The position numbers were made by a program, and so were the translations under genes. A stretch of DNA of 64,000 bases from Coraliomargarita sp. (GTDB taxonomy: Bacteria; Verrucomicrobiota; Verrucomicrobiia; Opitutales; UBA953), in NCBI GenBank assembly GCA_024638885.1, contig JAHEJL010000001.1, positions 273,001 through 337,000 on the forward strand, in the 5' to 3' direction. A model generated the notes under the pieces. It saw only the letters and a program-made list of their open reading frames with translations, was not told the origin of the DNA and did not search any database. This document shows, in pieces, positions 34,949 to 42,704 of the stretch. The first letter of the stretch is position 1; each line of letters starts with the position of its first letter.

Positions 34949-36506
34949 CCTTTTTCTTATTCTTGGGGTGCTCTGGTAAGCTTTCCATCCAGGCAATAAA
35001 ACGAGGGAAATAATCCTTGAACATATCAGCCGGCGGTTGCTTCACGTAATCAGCCCTCAAGGCGTCGTGTACCAAATCTTTGAATGAAGACAACTGCGGC
35101 CCTCCTAGCGCCATTCTTGCTCCGTATGATGGAATCTGGAACAGGCGCGGATGGCCCGCCGTAAGGATGAAGAGGCGTTCGTTTTTAATGTTTGCGAAGC
35201 GCTTTGCCTTCTTCGTCTTCGCATGATCGGGCCGCCTGGAAATCTGCAACTCGTACTCGCCTAAGTCGCGGGCGATGACGAAAGCGGCATCCGCGACCCT
35301 GAGCATTCCCGTGTCTATCTGGCTGTCGCCAGCCGCAACGACATAATAACCCTTCTCCTTCGCCGCACGGGCAAAAGTCTCCTTACCCTGCTCGTCCATT
35401 ACCAAGCCGTCGTCACCATCAACAAGCCCATGGACGACGATTTCTTTTGAATAATCCGCACCGACGGCAAGCCCGTGGGCCCGGAGCGCGATACGCCAGA
35501 CCTCCGGAATTCCTGCCGTGAGGATCACAACAGGCCCTTTGGACTGAGCCTCGCGAAGGCACCCGACGACTTCATCAGACAACTTGATCCCAGAACCCAG
35601 CCCCTGCACGCATTCGTCAAAGCGGGTTCCAGCCTTCATGTGAATGTGGTGATGCATCAAGAAGGAGTAGTGGCTATACCCCCTCTTGAAGTTCTTCTTC
35701 ATGCGTTCGTAGGTTCCATTCCCAAGGAACTTAAGGATAATCTGGCTGGCATCATAGGGACCCAACGTATTATCGGCGTCGAAGAGGAATATCGGCTGCC
35801 CATGGCTTGGAGCGGGAAGACGCTCGGCCTTTTCGATGATTTTTCTCTGATGGTACATCGGCACCGTCTCGATCGTGCTGGCGCTGGCGGTCAACAGTCC
35901 GCGCAGAGTCGTCTCAGCGAGGGAAGAAATATTCGCATCCACGACCCTGAGGGCGGCGCCGCTTTCGCGGCATATCTCTGCCGCCTTGCTGCGCTCGGCC
36001 TCGATGTCGGCCCGAATTGAGTCCAAATCGGTCGGTCGGCGCTTATCTTGATCGGCCACCCTACGTTCTTGAATGACCTCGTCATCGGCTTCCACGAGGA
36101 TGACTTCGTTGAAGAATGCCTTGTCTAGCTCGGTAAAGCCGACACTGACGTCGAAAACGCTGTCTCTCTTGCCAAGCCAGACCTGCACCTGACGCCATGC
36201 CTTCTCGAGTCGACTTAAGGACCTGGCGGGTAGAAGCGCGGCGTGGCCCTCACAGATGAATATGTCACAGCCCGCGCTGGCTTGTCGGACCATTTCTTCG
36301 GAGGCAAACTGCCGGATTACATCCTTGGTGACGTCATCGAGTCCTTCCATGGATTCCAAGCCATGACGCCTGAGTTCGGCCTTGAGCAGGTCGGAACCTA
36401 TCACGTGCTTGCAGTTATGGAGTTCAGGCAGGACCTTCCTGACGGCGTGAGATTTGCCTACGCCGCGGGGACCGATGATGCAGATACGTCGATTACAGAG
36501 GGGCAT
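34938..36506 (-). CDS. P-loop kinase fused to HAD phosphatase
   Basis: A 522-residue fusion. Residues 1-205 form a P-loop kinase-like domain: Walker A GPRGVGKS (12-19), SDLLKAELRRHG, a lid-like ERRVADQDKRRPTD. Residues 235-480 are a HAD domain: FLFDADNTLGPYDAS (catalytic Asp243 and Asp245), motif II VILTAGIPEVW, and AAGDSQIDTGML (motif IV acid). The last 40 residues are Lys-rich. The HAD half is a paralogue of the separate HAD gene next door. A kinase joined to a phosphatase recalls polynucleotide kinase-phosphatases that repair RNA or DNA ends, but the domain order is reversed and the substrate is unknown; small nucleotides are equally possible. First gene of a three-gene operon. Confidence 0.85.
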   Translation of the reverse strand: MPLCNRRICIIGPRGVGKSHAVRKVLPELHNCKHVIGSDLLKAELRRHGLESMEGLDDVTKDVIRQFASEEMVRQASAGCDIFICEGHAALLPARSLSRLEKAWRQVQVWLGKRDSVFDVSVGFTELDKAFFNEVILVEADDEVIQERRVADQDKRRPTDLDSIRADIEAERSKAAEICRESGAALRVVDANISSLAETTLRGLLTASASTIETVPMYHQRKIIEKAERLPAPSHGQPIFLFDADNTLGPYDASQIILKFLGNGTYERMKKNFKRGYSHYSFLMHHHIHMKAGTRFDECVQGLGSGIKLSDEVVGCLREAQSKGPVVILTAGIPEVWRIALRAHGLAVGADYSKEIVVHGLVDGDDGLVMDEQGKETFARAAKEKGYYVVAAGDSQIDTGMLRVADAAFVIARDLGEYELQISRRPDHAKTKKAKRFANIKNERLFILTAGHPRLFQIPSYGARMALGGPQLSSFKDLVHDALRADYVKQPPADMFKDYFPRFIAWMESLPEHPKNKKKDAK

Positions 36507-36636
36507 GAGTTTGGGGTGAGGCGATTAAGCGATTTCTACAGTTAAGCGTCAAGAATGAGGGGTGTTACAACCCTGCATCCCTTATTATAAAAGCAATTAT
36601 TTGATGATTCGTGCAGATTGGCATTAATCTCCCGCT
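36507..36636. promoter_or_regulatory. divergent promoter region, HAD versus kinase-HAD operon
   Basis: A 130 bp A/T-rich gap between divergent starts. An imperfect dyad AGGGGTGTTACAACCCT lies near its centre, next to CCCTTATTATAAAAG, which contains a plausible TATAAA-type -10 element. Assignment of the exact promoters is not possible by eye. Confidence 0.45.
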
Positions 36637-37389
36637 ATGCACAGCCCTGAAGAGATCAATGCCATCCGCGCCTTGGCTGCTGGGTATGCCGGCTCCACCA
36701 AGGGGCGCCCGCTCGTACTCAGCGATGCCGACCACACTCTTGCACCCAAGGACGGCTCGAAGATGTTCTTCCTGGCAGGGGGGCTGAACGAAGAGGACAT
36801 GTGCCGCAACTTCGACCAAAACGGCTATACCAAGGCATCCTTGCTCAGACACAGAGACTTGCACCTGGCCGTCGGCCGGCATTTCGAGGAGATCGCCGAA
36901 CGGGCGGCCAAGCTGATCGACCTCTCCGATGACGTTGTAGCGTTCTTCAGGGCTGCATCGAAGCTTTGCACCACGATAGTCCTTACCGGAGGGGTCCCGC
37001 TGGTCTGGAGCCATGTGCTCAGAAATCATGGCCTCACCGATGTCAGCATCCATGGCACCGTCCGCCCGGAGGGATACGAAATCTTCGAAGTTAACGGCAA
37101 AGGCATCTTCGCCAGGGAGCTCGCCCCACACTCAGCTTGGTCTCTTGCCATCGGCGATTCGCAGGTGGAAACTCAGATGATGAAGGCGTCGACGGTTGCC
37201 GCCATGGTTGCACATCGATGCAAGAAGACCGGCCTGCTTAATCCTGAGCTTTCATGCGAGATCGCTGGTCATCCGAATATCATCCAGGTCACCCATAAGC
37301 CGGATGTTAAGCACGAAGGAATCAAACTCGTCGCCTGGCGTAACCTTCTTGAGGAGTCAGCTGAACTTGCCGCTAACAGGCAGACTTAA
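36637..37389 (+). CDS. HAD-family phosphatase
   Basis: A 250-residue HAD protein: motif I LSDADHTLAPKDGS (Asp30 and Asp32), motif II TIVLTGGVPLVW, motif IV AIGDSQVETQMM. It is clearly related along its whole length to the HAD half of the neighbouring fusion (DADxTLxPxDxS, GDSQxxT, and a shared AGHPxxxQ segment near the end). It reads opposite to its neighbours and its stop is one base away from the stop of the convergent NYN gene. Substrate unknown; it might counteract or complete the reaction of the kinase-HAD protein. Confidence 0.85.
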   Translation: MHSPEEINAIRALAAGYAGSTKGRPLVLSDADHTLAPKDGSKMFFLAGGLNEEDMCRNFDQNGYTKASLLRHRDLHLAVGRHFEEIAERAAKLIDLSDDVVAFFRAASKLCTTIVLTGGVPLVWSHVLRNHGLTDVSIHGTVRPEGYEIFEVNGKGIFARELAPHSAWSLAIGDSQVETQMMKASTVAAMVAHRCKKTGLLNPELSCEIAGHPNIIQVTHKPDVKHEGIKLVAWRNLLEESAELAANRQT

Positions 37390-37390
37390 A

Positions 37391-39211
37391 TCAGGCGGTA
37401 GCGATGAAGTCCGAGAAGACCCTGACGCTCAGGAAGTGGTCAGCATAACGCTGAACGACCTTATCGTTAGAAACGACGACGGCCATGGAGCCCTTACGGA
37501 CACGCTTCAGGCCAACGTGGGCAATCTCAGCATCAGCCTGCCCCTTGCCTGAACGTTGATAGGTCGGCTCCCAAAGGGAAATCCTTGGATGAGGGTGGCG
37601 ATCCTCCTTCACGAGTCCGTCATAGAAAACGTGCATCTCAAGATGCGGGAATTTATCCGCCAAAGGAATGAGTATCAAGTTCAGCTTAGCCCTGCCGGCC
37701 TCGCCGAATACGGCCTCACCGTCTGCGTTCTTGTTAAGCTTCAACCTGTCACCGAAATGCTGGTGTGCGGTGAACATGTAATTGTAACCATCAATTAGGA
37801 TGTCCACAGGTTCATTGCCATGCAGTCGTTGAATCATGCGACCCTGAACCGACTTCTTGAAGTGCGTCAGGTCATATCGCGCCTGCTTCTCGCCTTCCAC
37901 GATCTTGATTAACGTCTCGGCCTCTAACCCCAGGAATACGCCCTTCTCGGCAAGCTTACGGACCGCATAAGCGGCATCTCCGAGCTCTTCGTCTTTTACC
38001 TTCTTGAGACCGGCGATGAGTGCCTTAGCGACCTCTCCCTGCGGCTTCGTCGGGTTTAGCTGCTTACGACACATCAGCATAGCCTGCAGGAGTTCGCTGT
38101 GCATCCGGGATAGCTCGGGCGTGGGCTTCACGATACGTATCATGAGATTATCGAGTTCAGTCATCTCCAGCTCCAACGCCTTGAGGCCGCGCTCTCGATC
38201 CTGCTCCCAATTTACGATGATGTCAGATGCCGCGACTTCCTGCTTGGCCTTGGCAAGCACCTGAGTTGAAAGGGACTGCGTCGCCTTTAATTCCTGCTGG
38301 GCTTTCTCCATCTCCATCATGCGGACCATCCAAGGCCTGACCGCGATAGAAAGTTCGTCCTCGATTCTCTGATCCGCCTCTCTCTGGATCTGCCTGCGGA
38401 TCTCTTCAACCCGTTCAGGCGTGGCGCCACCCTGGTCTTCGATTTCTTTCAGCCTTGCCTTGGCGGCATCTAACCTGGCCTTAGTAGTTTCGTGCGCCTT
38501 GGTTTCCGCATCTAGCTTTTGCTGGACGCCCTCTATCTCGGCGCGGGCGGACTTGTCGGCAGAACCCTGCGCCTGTTCGGCCGCCCTCGTCTTTGAACGG
38601 AGCGCTTCGTTCGCCATTCGCTCCTGGGTCTTAGTCCACTTGTGCTGGGCATCTTTGAGCTCCTGCTCGGCCTTCGTGGCCCTCATCTGCGCGAGCAATA
38701 GCGACTTGTGCTCGTCGCGGATAAGCAAGGAGCCTACATGTATCACCTCGTCCGACAGCTTTTTCTCTAGCGCTACCAGAGACTCGGTTTCTGGCATCGG
38801 CTTAGGTTCAACCTCGGGGCCGCTTGTTGGTTCAAACATCTCTTTGCCATGCCGCTCTCCTCCATGAAGATGCATCAAGGCCGCAAAGGCAAAGCACCCC
38901 CTGGCCTCACCCAGACAGCCCATGATCGCGTCAGCGTGCTTCTTAAAGTACTCCACCCCGTCGACGCATTCGAGGTGCTTGAGAATCTGATAATAGGGCA
39001 TCTCCCGGATGACCAAGGCGGCGTAATGAGGGATTCGTCCCGGCTTATCTCTCAGATAGGTTCGCAAGGCTTCCAAAGGAAGCGCGGGGCCATCACCCAT
39101 GATTGAGGCAGCCAACTCGCTTTGTCTGGCATCCGAAAGCGTGGCCACGTCGGCTAAGAACTGCGCGACGCAAGACGCGACCGTGGGCAAATCATGCTTA
39201 CGAATGGACAT
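37391..39211 (-). CDS. coiled-coil protein with C-terminal NYN (PIN-like) RNase domain
   Basis: A 606-residue protein starting MSIRKHDLPTVAS. Residues 1-120 are a helical domain (AQFLADVATLSDARQSELAASIMG), 140-330 a long coiled coil (KKLSDEVIHVG through QKLDAETKAHETTKARLDAAK), 330-460 helical, and 471-606 an NYN domain of the YacP/PIN-like fold: ILIDGYNYMF with the metal-binding Asp474, FYDGLV, the GQADAEIAHV acidic site and AVVVSNDKVVQRYADHF. It is therefore a probable metal-dependent RNase tethered or multimerised by the coil. It follows the ViaA-like gene on the same strand, after the micro-ORF and a terminator. Confidence 0.83.
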   Translation of the reverse strand: MSIRKHDLPTVASCVAQFLADVATLSDARQSELAASIMGDGPALPLEALRTYLRDKPGRIPHYAALVIREMPYYQILKHLECVDGVEYFKKHADAIMGCLGEARGCFAFAALMHLHGGERHGKEMFEPTSGPEVEPKPMPETESLVALEKKLSDEVIHVGSLLIRDEHKSLLLAQMRATKAEQELKDAQHKWTKTQERMANEALRSKTRAAEQAQGSADKSARAEIEGVQQKLDAETKAHETTKARLDAAKARLKEIEDQGGATPERVEEIRRQIQREADQRIEDELSIAVRPWMVRMMEMEKAQQELKATQSLSTQVLAKAKQEVAASDIIVNWEQDRERGLKALELEMTELDNLMIRIVKPTPELSRMHSELLQAMLMCRKQLNPTKPQGEVAKALIAGLKKVKDEELGDAAYAVRKLAEKGVFLGLEAETLIKIVEGEKQARYDLTHFKKSVQGRMIQRLHGNEPVDILIDGYNYMFTAHQHFGDRLKLNKNADGEAVFGEAGRAKLNLILIPLADKFPHLEMHVFYDGLVKEDRHPHPRISLWEPTYQRSGKGQADAEIAHVGLKRVRKGSMAVVVSNDKVVQRYADHFLSVRVFSDFIATA

Positions 39212-39272
39212 GGGGTAGAGGCATCGTGCCTTTGCTCCCAATCGAGGCAAGCCTACCTCTTCTATTTAACAT

Positions 39273-39304
39273 AACAAAACAGGGGGCAACTACGCGGCCC
39301 CCTG
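39273..39304 (-). terminator. rho-independent terminator after the ViaA-like operon
   Basis: On the minus strand the perfect 8 bp stem CAGGGGGC / GCCCCCTG (loop CGCGTAGTT) is followed by TTTTGTT. It lies 24 nt after the micro-ORF stop and 60 nt before the NYN start. Confidence 0.82.
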
Positions 39305-39327
39305 GAGTCTCGGGATCAGGGCCTCGC

Positions 39328-39363
39328 TTATTTGCGAGGACCATTACCGCGACCGCCAATCAT
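39328..39363 (-). CDS. 11-codon micro-ORF ending GGRGNGPRK
   Basis: The ATG overlaps the stop codon of the ViaA-like gene as ATGA, the same arrangement that links other gene pairs of this locus. The product is MIGGRGNGPRK. Its last nine residues match the last nine of the 29-codon micro-ORF that ends the viperin operon (GGRSNGPRK) at all but one position, while the shared NGPRK codons differ at the third base in four of five cases. That pattern argues for conserved protein sequence, not copied DNA. A terminator follows at once. Whether it is made separately or as a read-on extension is unknown; the frame is open some way upstream too. Confidence 0.6.
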   Translation of the reverse strand: MIGGRGNGPRK

Positions 39364-40922
39364 AGCCCCTTTACCTCGGCCCAGTCCTTGAAGACGTGCA
39401 AGGGTTCGCAGAGGCTGCGCATGGAGGACATGCCATAAGAGCCGTGATAGCTATTGGAGACGAGCAGGCCGTGGACGCGTAGGCCATGCTTCTTTTTGGC
39501 CTCATCAAGGGTCTCTTGGGTATGCGTCGGGACGCCAAATTCTCCGTCGGAAACCATGATGATATCCGCGCGCTTCCACTTGGCGCCATCCAGCTTCCGG
39601 GTAGCGGCGGCGATCGGCCCGGCGACATCGGTCCCTCCGTGGAAAGACATGCAAAGGAAAGCACAGAGGCCTTCGATGCCGCACGGGCTCAGATCGAGTT
39701 CCATTTCCTCGACATCACCATAGCCGCTGAAGGCATAGAGGAGACAGTCGCGGCTTTCAGCATGGGCCAGACGCATGGCCTCCAAGGTGATGGCCTTGGC
39801 CACGGTTTCGGGAACGCCAGACATGGACCCGGAAGTATCCAAGCAGACGATAATCGGGCCGCGCTCGAGTTTCTTGCGGACCACCCGTTCCTCGTCCACC
39901 CACTCCTCGGTGAGCTTGCGGCGTTGGGCCAGCCCCTTGATCTGGTAGCAGGCCAGGGAGCGCTCGATGAACTTGGCCTTCCAAAGCTTGCGGAAGACGG
40001 GATGAAGGTAGAGCGAACCTTCCATCGGCAGCATCCGCGGGATGTCGTCCGACTTATGGATACCGTCCGTATGGGTGCGCGCATCGGGTGCCTCCACCCA
40101 GTGAAGCTCCTCCCGGACGCGTGAGACCTTCGACATGATGCGCTCCTCGGGGCCGAGGTCTTTGTCAGAGGATTTGGCCCGGCCGAGGGCCTTGGCGATC
40201 TCGGCGATCTGGGGCAGGGACTTCAGGAGCTTATGCATCTGCTCGACCTTCGCCCAACCGACGTGCTTGAGGATGCCGCGTGAAAGGTCCCAGCCGAACG
40301 ACGCCTCCCCCTGCAACTGCTCAAAGACATCCGTCACCGAAGTCCACCCGGCGAGTTGCTCGCCCCAAGCAGCCTCCATCTTGAGAGCCGACCATTTCTC
40401 GAGTTCGGCGGAGATCCGGGAACGGATCTGCCCCCGCTGGGCTACGGATTCCTGCTCGCTGATCTGAACTGGCGTCGCTTTCTTGCTCTCCCCTTCCTTG
40501 CCCTTGGCTTGATTGGCCTTCTCGGCGGCCTTGGCCGCTTGGGCACGCCTCTCGAGTTCGGAATTCAGCCAAGCCTCCAACTCGTCCGCCACTCGGCTAT
40601 CCCAATCTGCCCGGAGGCCATCCGCGATCTGGAGAAGATTGCTTACGACGGCATCCGCGACCTCCTTGTTGCCCTTGGTGAAGCGGAGCAACCCGCGAGG
40701 GAAGGATCGGCTGATGGCCTGTCCGATCGGACCAGCAGGCCACAAGCCTTGTTCGGACGGCATCGCACCTCTGAGCAGGGCGTCGCGCCAAGAGGCAGCT
40801 CCTTCGATGGTCTGCCGAAGGCCGTCGATTCGGCATTCCGCCGCGGCGGACACCAAGGCCACCGGGAGCCGCGCTAGAAGCGCTGCACTGTCAAGATCTA
40901 GACTTTGCAGCGACGTGCTCAT
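39360..40922 (-). CDS. ViaA-like VWA-domain protein
   Basis: A 520-residue protein with a helical N-terminal two-thirds and a C-terminal von Willebrand A domain. The MIDAS is visible: DTSGSM (362-367), a Thr in FHGGTDVAGP and SDGEFG. The N-terminal layout and length resemble ViaA, the partner of the MoxR ATPase RavA (about 480 residues in enterobacteria). Its start overlaps the stop of the RavA-like gene (ATGA), so the two are coupled and presumably act together, as known MoxR-VWA pairs do, in metal-dependent remodelling of client proteins. The stop overlaps the start of the GGRGNGPRK micro-ORF. Confidence 0.87.
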   Translation of the reverse strand: MSTSLQSLDLDSAALLARLPVALVSAAAECRIDGLRQTIEGAASWRDALLRGAMPSEQGLWPAGPIGQAISRSFPRGLLRFTKGNKEVADAVVSNLLQIADGLRADWDSRVADELEAWLNSELERRAQAAKAAEKANQAKGKEGESKKATPVQISEQESVAQRGQIRSRISAELEKWSALKMEAAWGEQLAGWTSVTDVFEQLQGEASFGWDLSRGILKHVGWAKVEQMHKLLKSLPQIAEIAKALGRAKSSDKDLGPEERIMSKVSRVREELHWVEAPDARTHTDGIHKSDDIPRMLPMEGSLYLHPVFRKLWKAKFIERSLACYQIKGLAQRRKLTEEWVDEERVVRKKLERGPIIVCLDTSGSMSGVPETVAKAITLEAMRLAHAESRDCLLYAFSGYGDVEEMELDLSPCGIEGLCAFLCMSFHGGTDVAGPIAAATRKLDGAKWKRADIIMVSDGEFGVPTHTQETLDEAKKKHGLRVHGLLVSNSYHGSYGMSSMRSLCEPLHVFKDWAEVKGL

Positions 40923-42463
40923 GCCTTCGGGTCGGTGAGCTTCTCGGGGTCGCTGGTCGTGAGCAGCTTATCGTAGCCCGAGATGATGCCCTGAAGGGCG
41001 TTCTGGAGTTTCTCAAGTTCCTGAAGGTTTGCCTTAAGACCGGCCAGGTGGCTCTCCTGATACTCCTTTGGCGCCCATGGCGAAGCATCCATCGAAAGAG
41101 CCAACGTGTCGGCCTGCTGGGAGATGTCTGTGCTCTTGTCCTCAAGTTGCGACAAGACCGTCGCCGCGCTCACCTTGAATTTCTCGCGCTGTTCGACGGT
41201 GTAAATGCCATCCTCGAACTTTGGCTTATGCTGCCGCTTGATCTTATTCGGGAGAAACGCGCTGTCGAAGTGCGAATCCAAAAATACCCAGGAGTTCTTG
41301 ACGTTGATCTGCTTCGTGCCCCTGTAGTCAGTATTATTCGGGTAGTTCTTCCAAAGCTTGTCCTTAATCTCATCGGCGCTGTAGAGGAGTCCGTTGTTAT
41401 CATCCTTAGCGCTATAGGCATACCCTTCGATCGAAGCCTCGAGGGTCTCCATGCCAGTCGCGGACAAGTAGATGAGCCGTCCTTCCGCGTCCTTCTTCTG
41501 TGTTTTGGCTTTAGCGGCGTAAGCTTTCTTTTCCGCATCAACCAAGGCCCGCAGGCCGGAAAGGTTGTGCTGCTGCTTGTCGATACGACTGTCCAGCCAA
41601 TCGGCCAGTTTCTCGGCGTGGTCGGTAGTAAAATCATCCCAGGCGCAATGACGGACCACCCAGGCATCTGCGAGGCCCGTTGAATCCCGCCCGGAGGTCG
41701 CCGCCGCAACCTGCAGCAGACGCTTGATCTTGCCCAAACGACGATCCGAAATCTTGATCCCCTTACCCTGGCACCACTCGCGGAGCTCGGTGAGGAGTTC
41801 GATGACCGGAGCCTCGACCGGCAAGGTCTTGGCGGCCTTGGCGACTTCGTCGAGATCGGCCTTGGTGAGCCGGATCTCCGTCGTGGGAGCCACGTACTCG
41901 GCGGTGCTTGTGAGATAAAGCGCGAGCTGCTCATCCTGCAGACGGTCGACGCGCATACGGATGATGAAGCGGTCGTAAAGCGCCTCGAGCTCAGCCTCCT
42001 TGGGCATCTCGTTGCTGGCGCCGACGACGCAGCGAAGAGGCACCTGGATGCGTTCGTTGCCCGTGTCGAATTCTCGTTCGTTGAGGATCGTGAGCATCGA
42101 ATTCAGGATGGCGCTGTTGGCCTTGAAGGTCTCGTCGATGAAGGCGACGCCGGCGCCGGGCATGTAACGATCGTAGACGCGACGGAAGATATCCTGCTCC
42201 AGTCCCTTGAGGGACACCGGGCCGAAGACCTCCTCGGGCATGCTGAACTTCGTCAGCAAGCACTCGAAGTAGCGGACATCTTCTGCGAAGCAGTCCTTCA
42301 GCCGGCGCGCAAGGAGACTCTTGGCGGTGCCAGGCGGCCCGAAGAGGATGGCGTTCTCGCCCGCCACCGCGGCAAGCAGGAGCATGCGGGCGTGATCGCG
42401 GCGTCCGACGAGGCCGCTTTCCAGATGGACGCTGAGCTTCTTGAGTTTTTCGTTCAGTTTCAT
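40919..42463 (-). CDS. RavA-like MoxR AAA+ ATPase
   Basis: A 514-residue ATPase. MKLNEKLKKLSVHLESGLVG leads to Walker A FGPPGTAKSLLARRL (Gly42-Ser49), then CLLTKFSMPEEVFGPVSL, Walker B VAFIDETFKANSAILN (Asp109, Glu110), a sensor-1 Asn in VVGASNEMPKEAELEALYDRF and a lid domain with KISDRRLGKI. This follows E. coli RavA closely along the AAA+ part. The C-terminal 230 residues differ (discoidin-like part of RavA not recognised). ATG 42463 starts the conserved region; the longer frame begins in the promoter. It is the first gene of the ravA-viaA-like operon and diverges from X1. Confidence 0.9.
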   Translation of the reverse strand: MKLNEKLKKLSVHLESGLVGRRDHARMLLLAAVAGENAILFGPPGTAKSLLARRLKDCFAEDVRYFECLLTKFSMPEEVFGPVSLKGLEQDIFRRVYDRYMPGAGVAFIDETFKANSAILNSMLTILNEREFDTGNERIQVPLRCVVGASNEMPKEAELEALYDRFIIRMRVDRLQDEQLALYLTSTAEYVAPTTEIRLTKADLDEVAKAAKTLPVEAPVIELLTELREWCQGKGIKISDRRLGKIKRLLQVAAATSGRDSTGLADAWVVRHCAWDDFTTDHAEKLADWLDSRIDKQQHNLSGLRALVDAEKKAYAAKAKTQKKDAEGRLIYLSATGMETLEASIEGYAYSAKDDNNGLLYSADEIKDKLWKNYPNNTDYRGTKQINVKNSWVFLDSHFDSAFLPNKIKRQHKPKFEDGIYTVEQREKFKVSAATVLSQLEDKSTDISQQADTLALSMDASPWAPKEYQESHLAGLKANLQELEKLQNALQGIISGYDKLLTTSDPEKLTDPKA

Positions 42464-42704
42464 GGATGGGGAGTGGTTTCTATGGTGGAGGTATGTGATT
42501 CCATGAGAGAACTTCAAGAGCCGCACCCGCTTTCATTGCCATTGTCGCGACGGCGTTTAGGGGACACCCGAATAATCGGCCTATCTACCTTTAGAATAAA
42601 GCTCGGGGGCGTCATAGGCTTAGGGCTGCCCCCGGCCGAAGGCCTCATCACAACGATATATAACAATGTCTTTACCCCCTTAATCTATTCCTCAGAAAAA
42701 CCCC
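42464..42704. promoter_or_regulatory. divergent promoter region, RavA-like gene versus X1
   Basis: A 241 bp gap between divergent starts. The sequence TTTAGGGGACACC (to 42568) recurs in part upstream of viperin (GGGGACACC, 44557-44565). ACGATATATAACAATG near 42655 could be a -10 region for X1. A GGGGGC..GCCCCC dyad lies near 42604-42634. No gene is seen in it. Confidence 0.45.
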
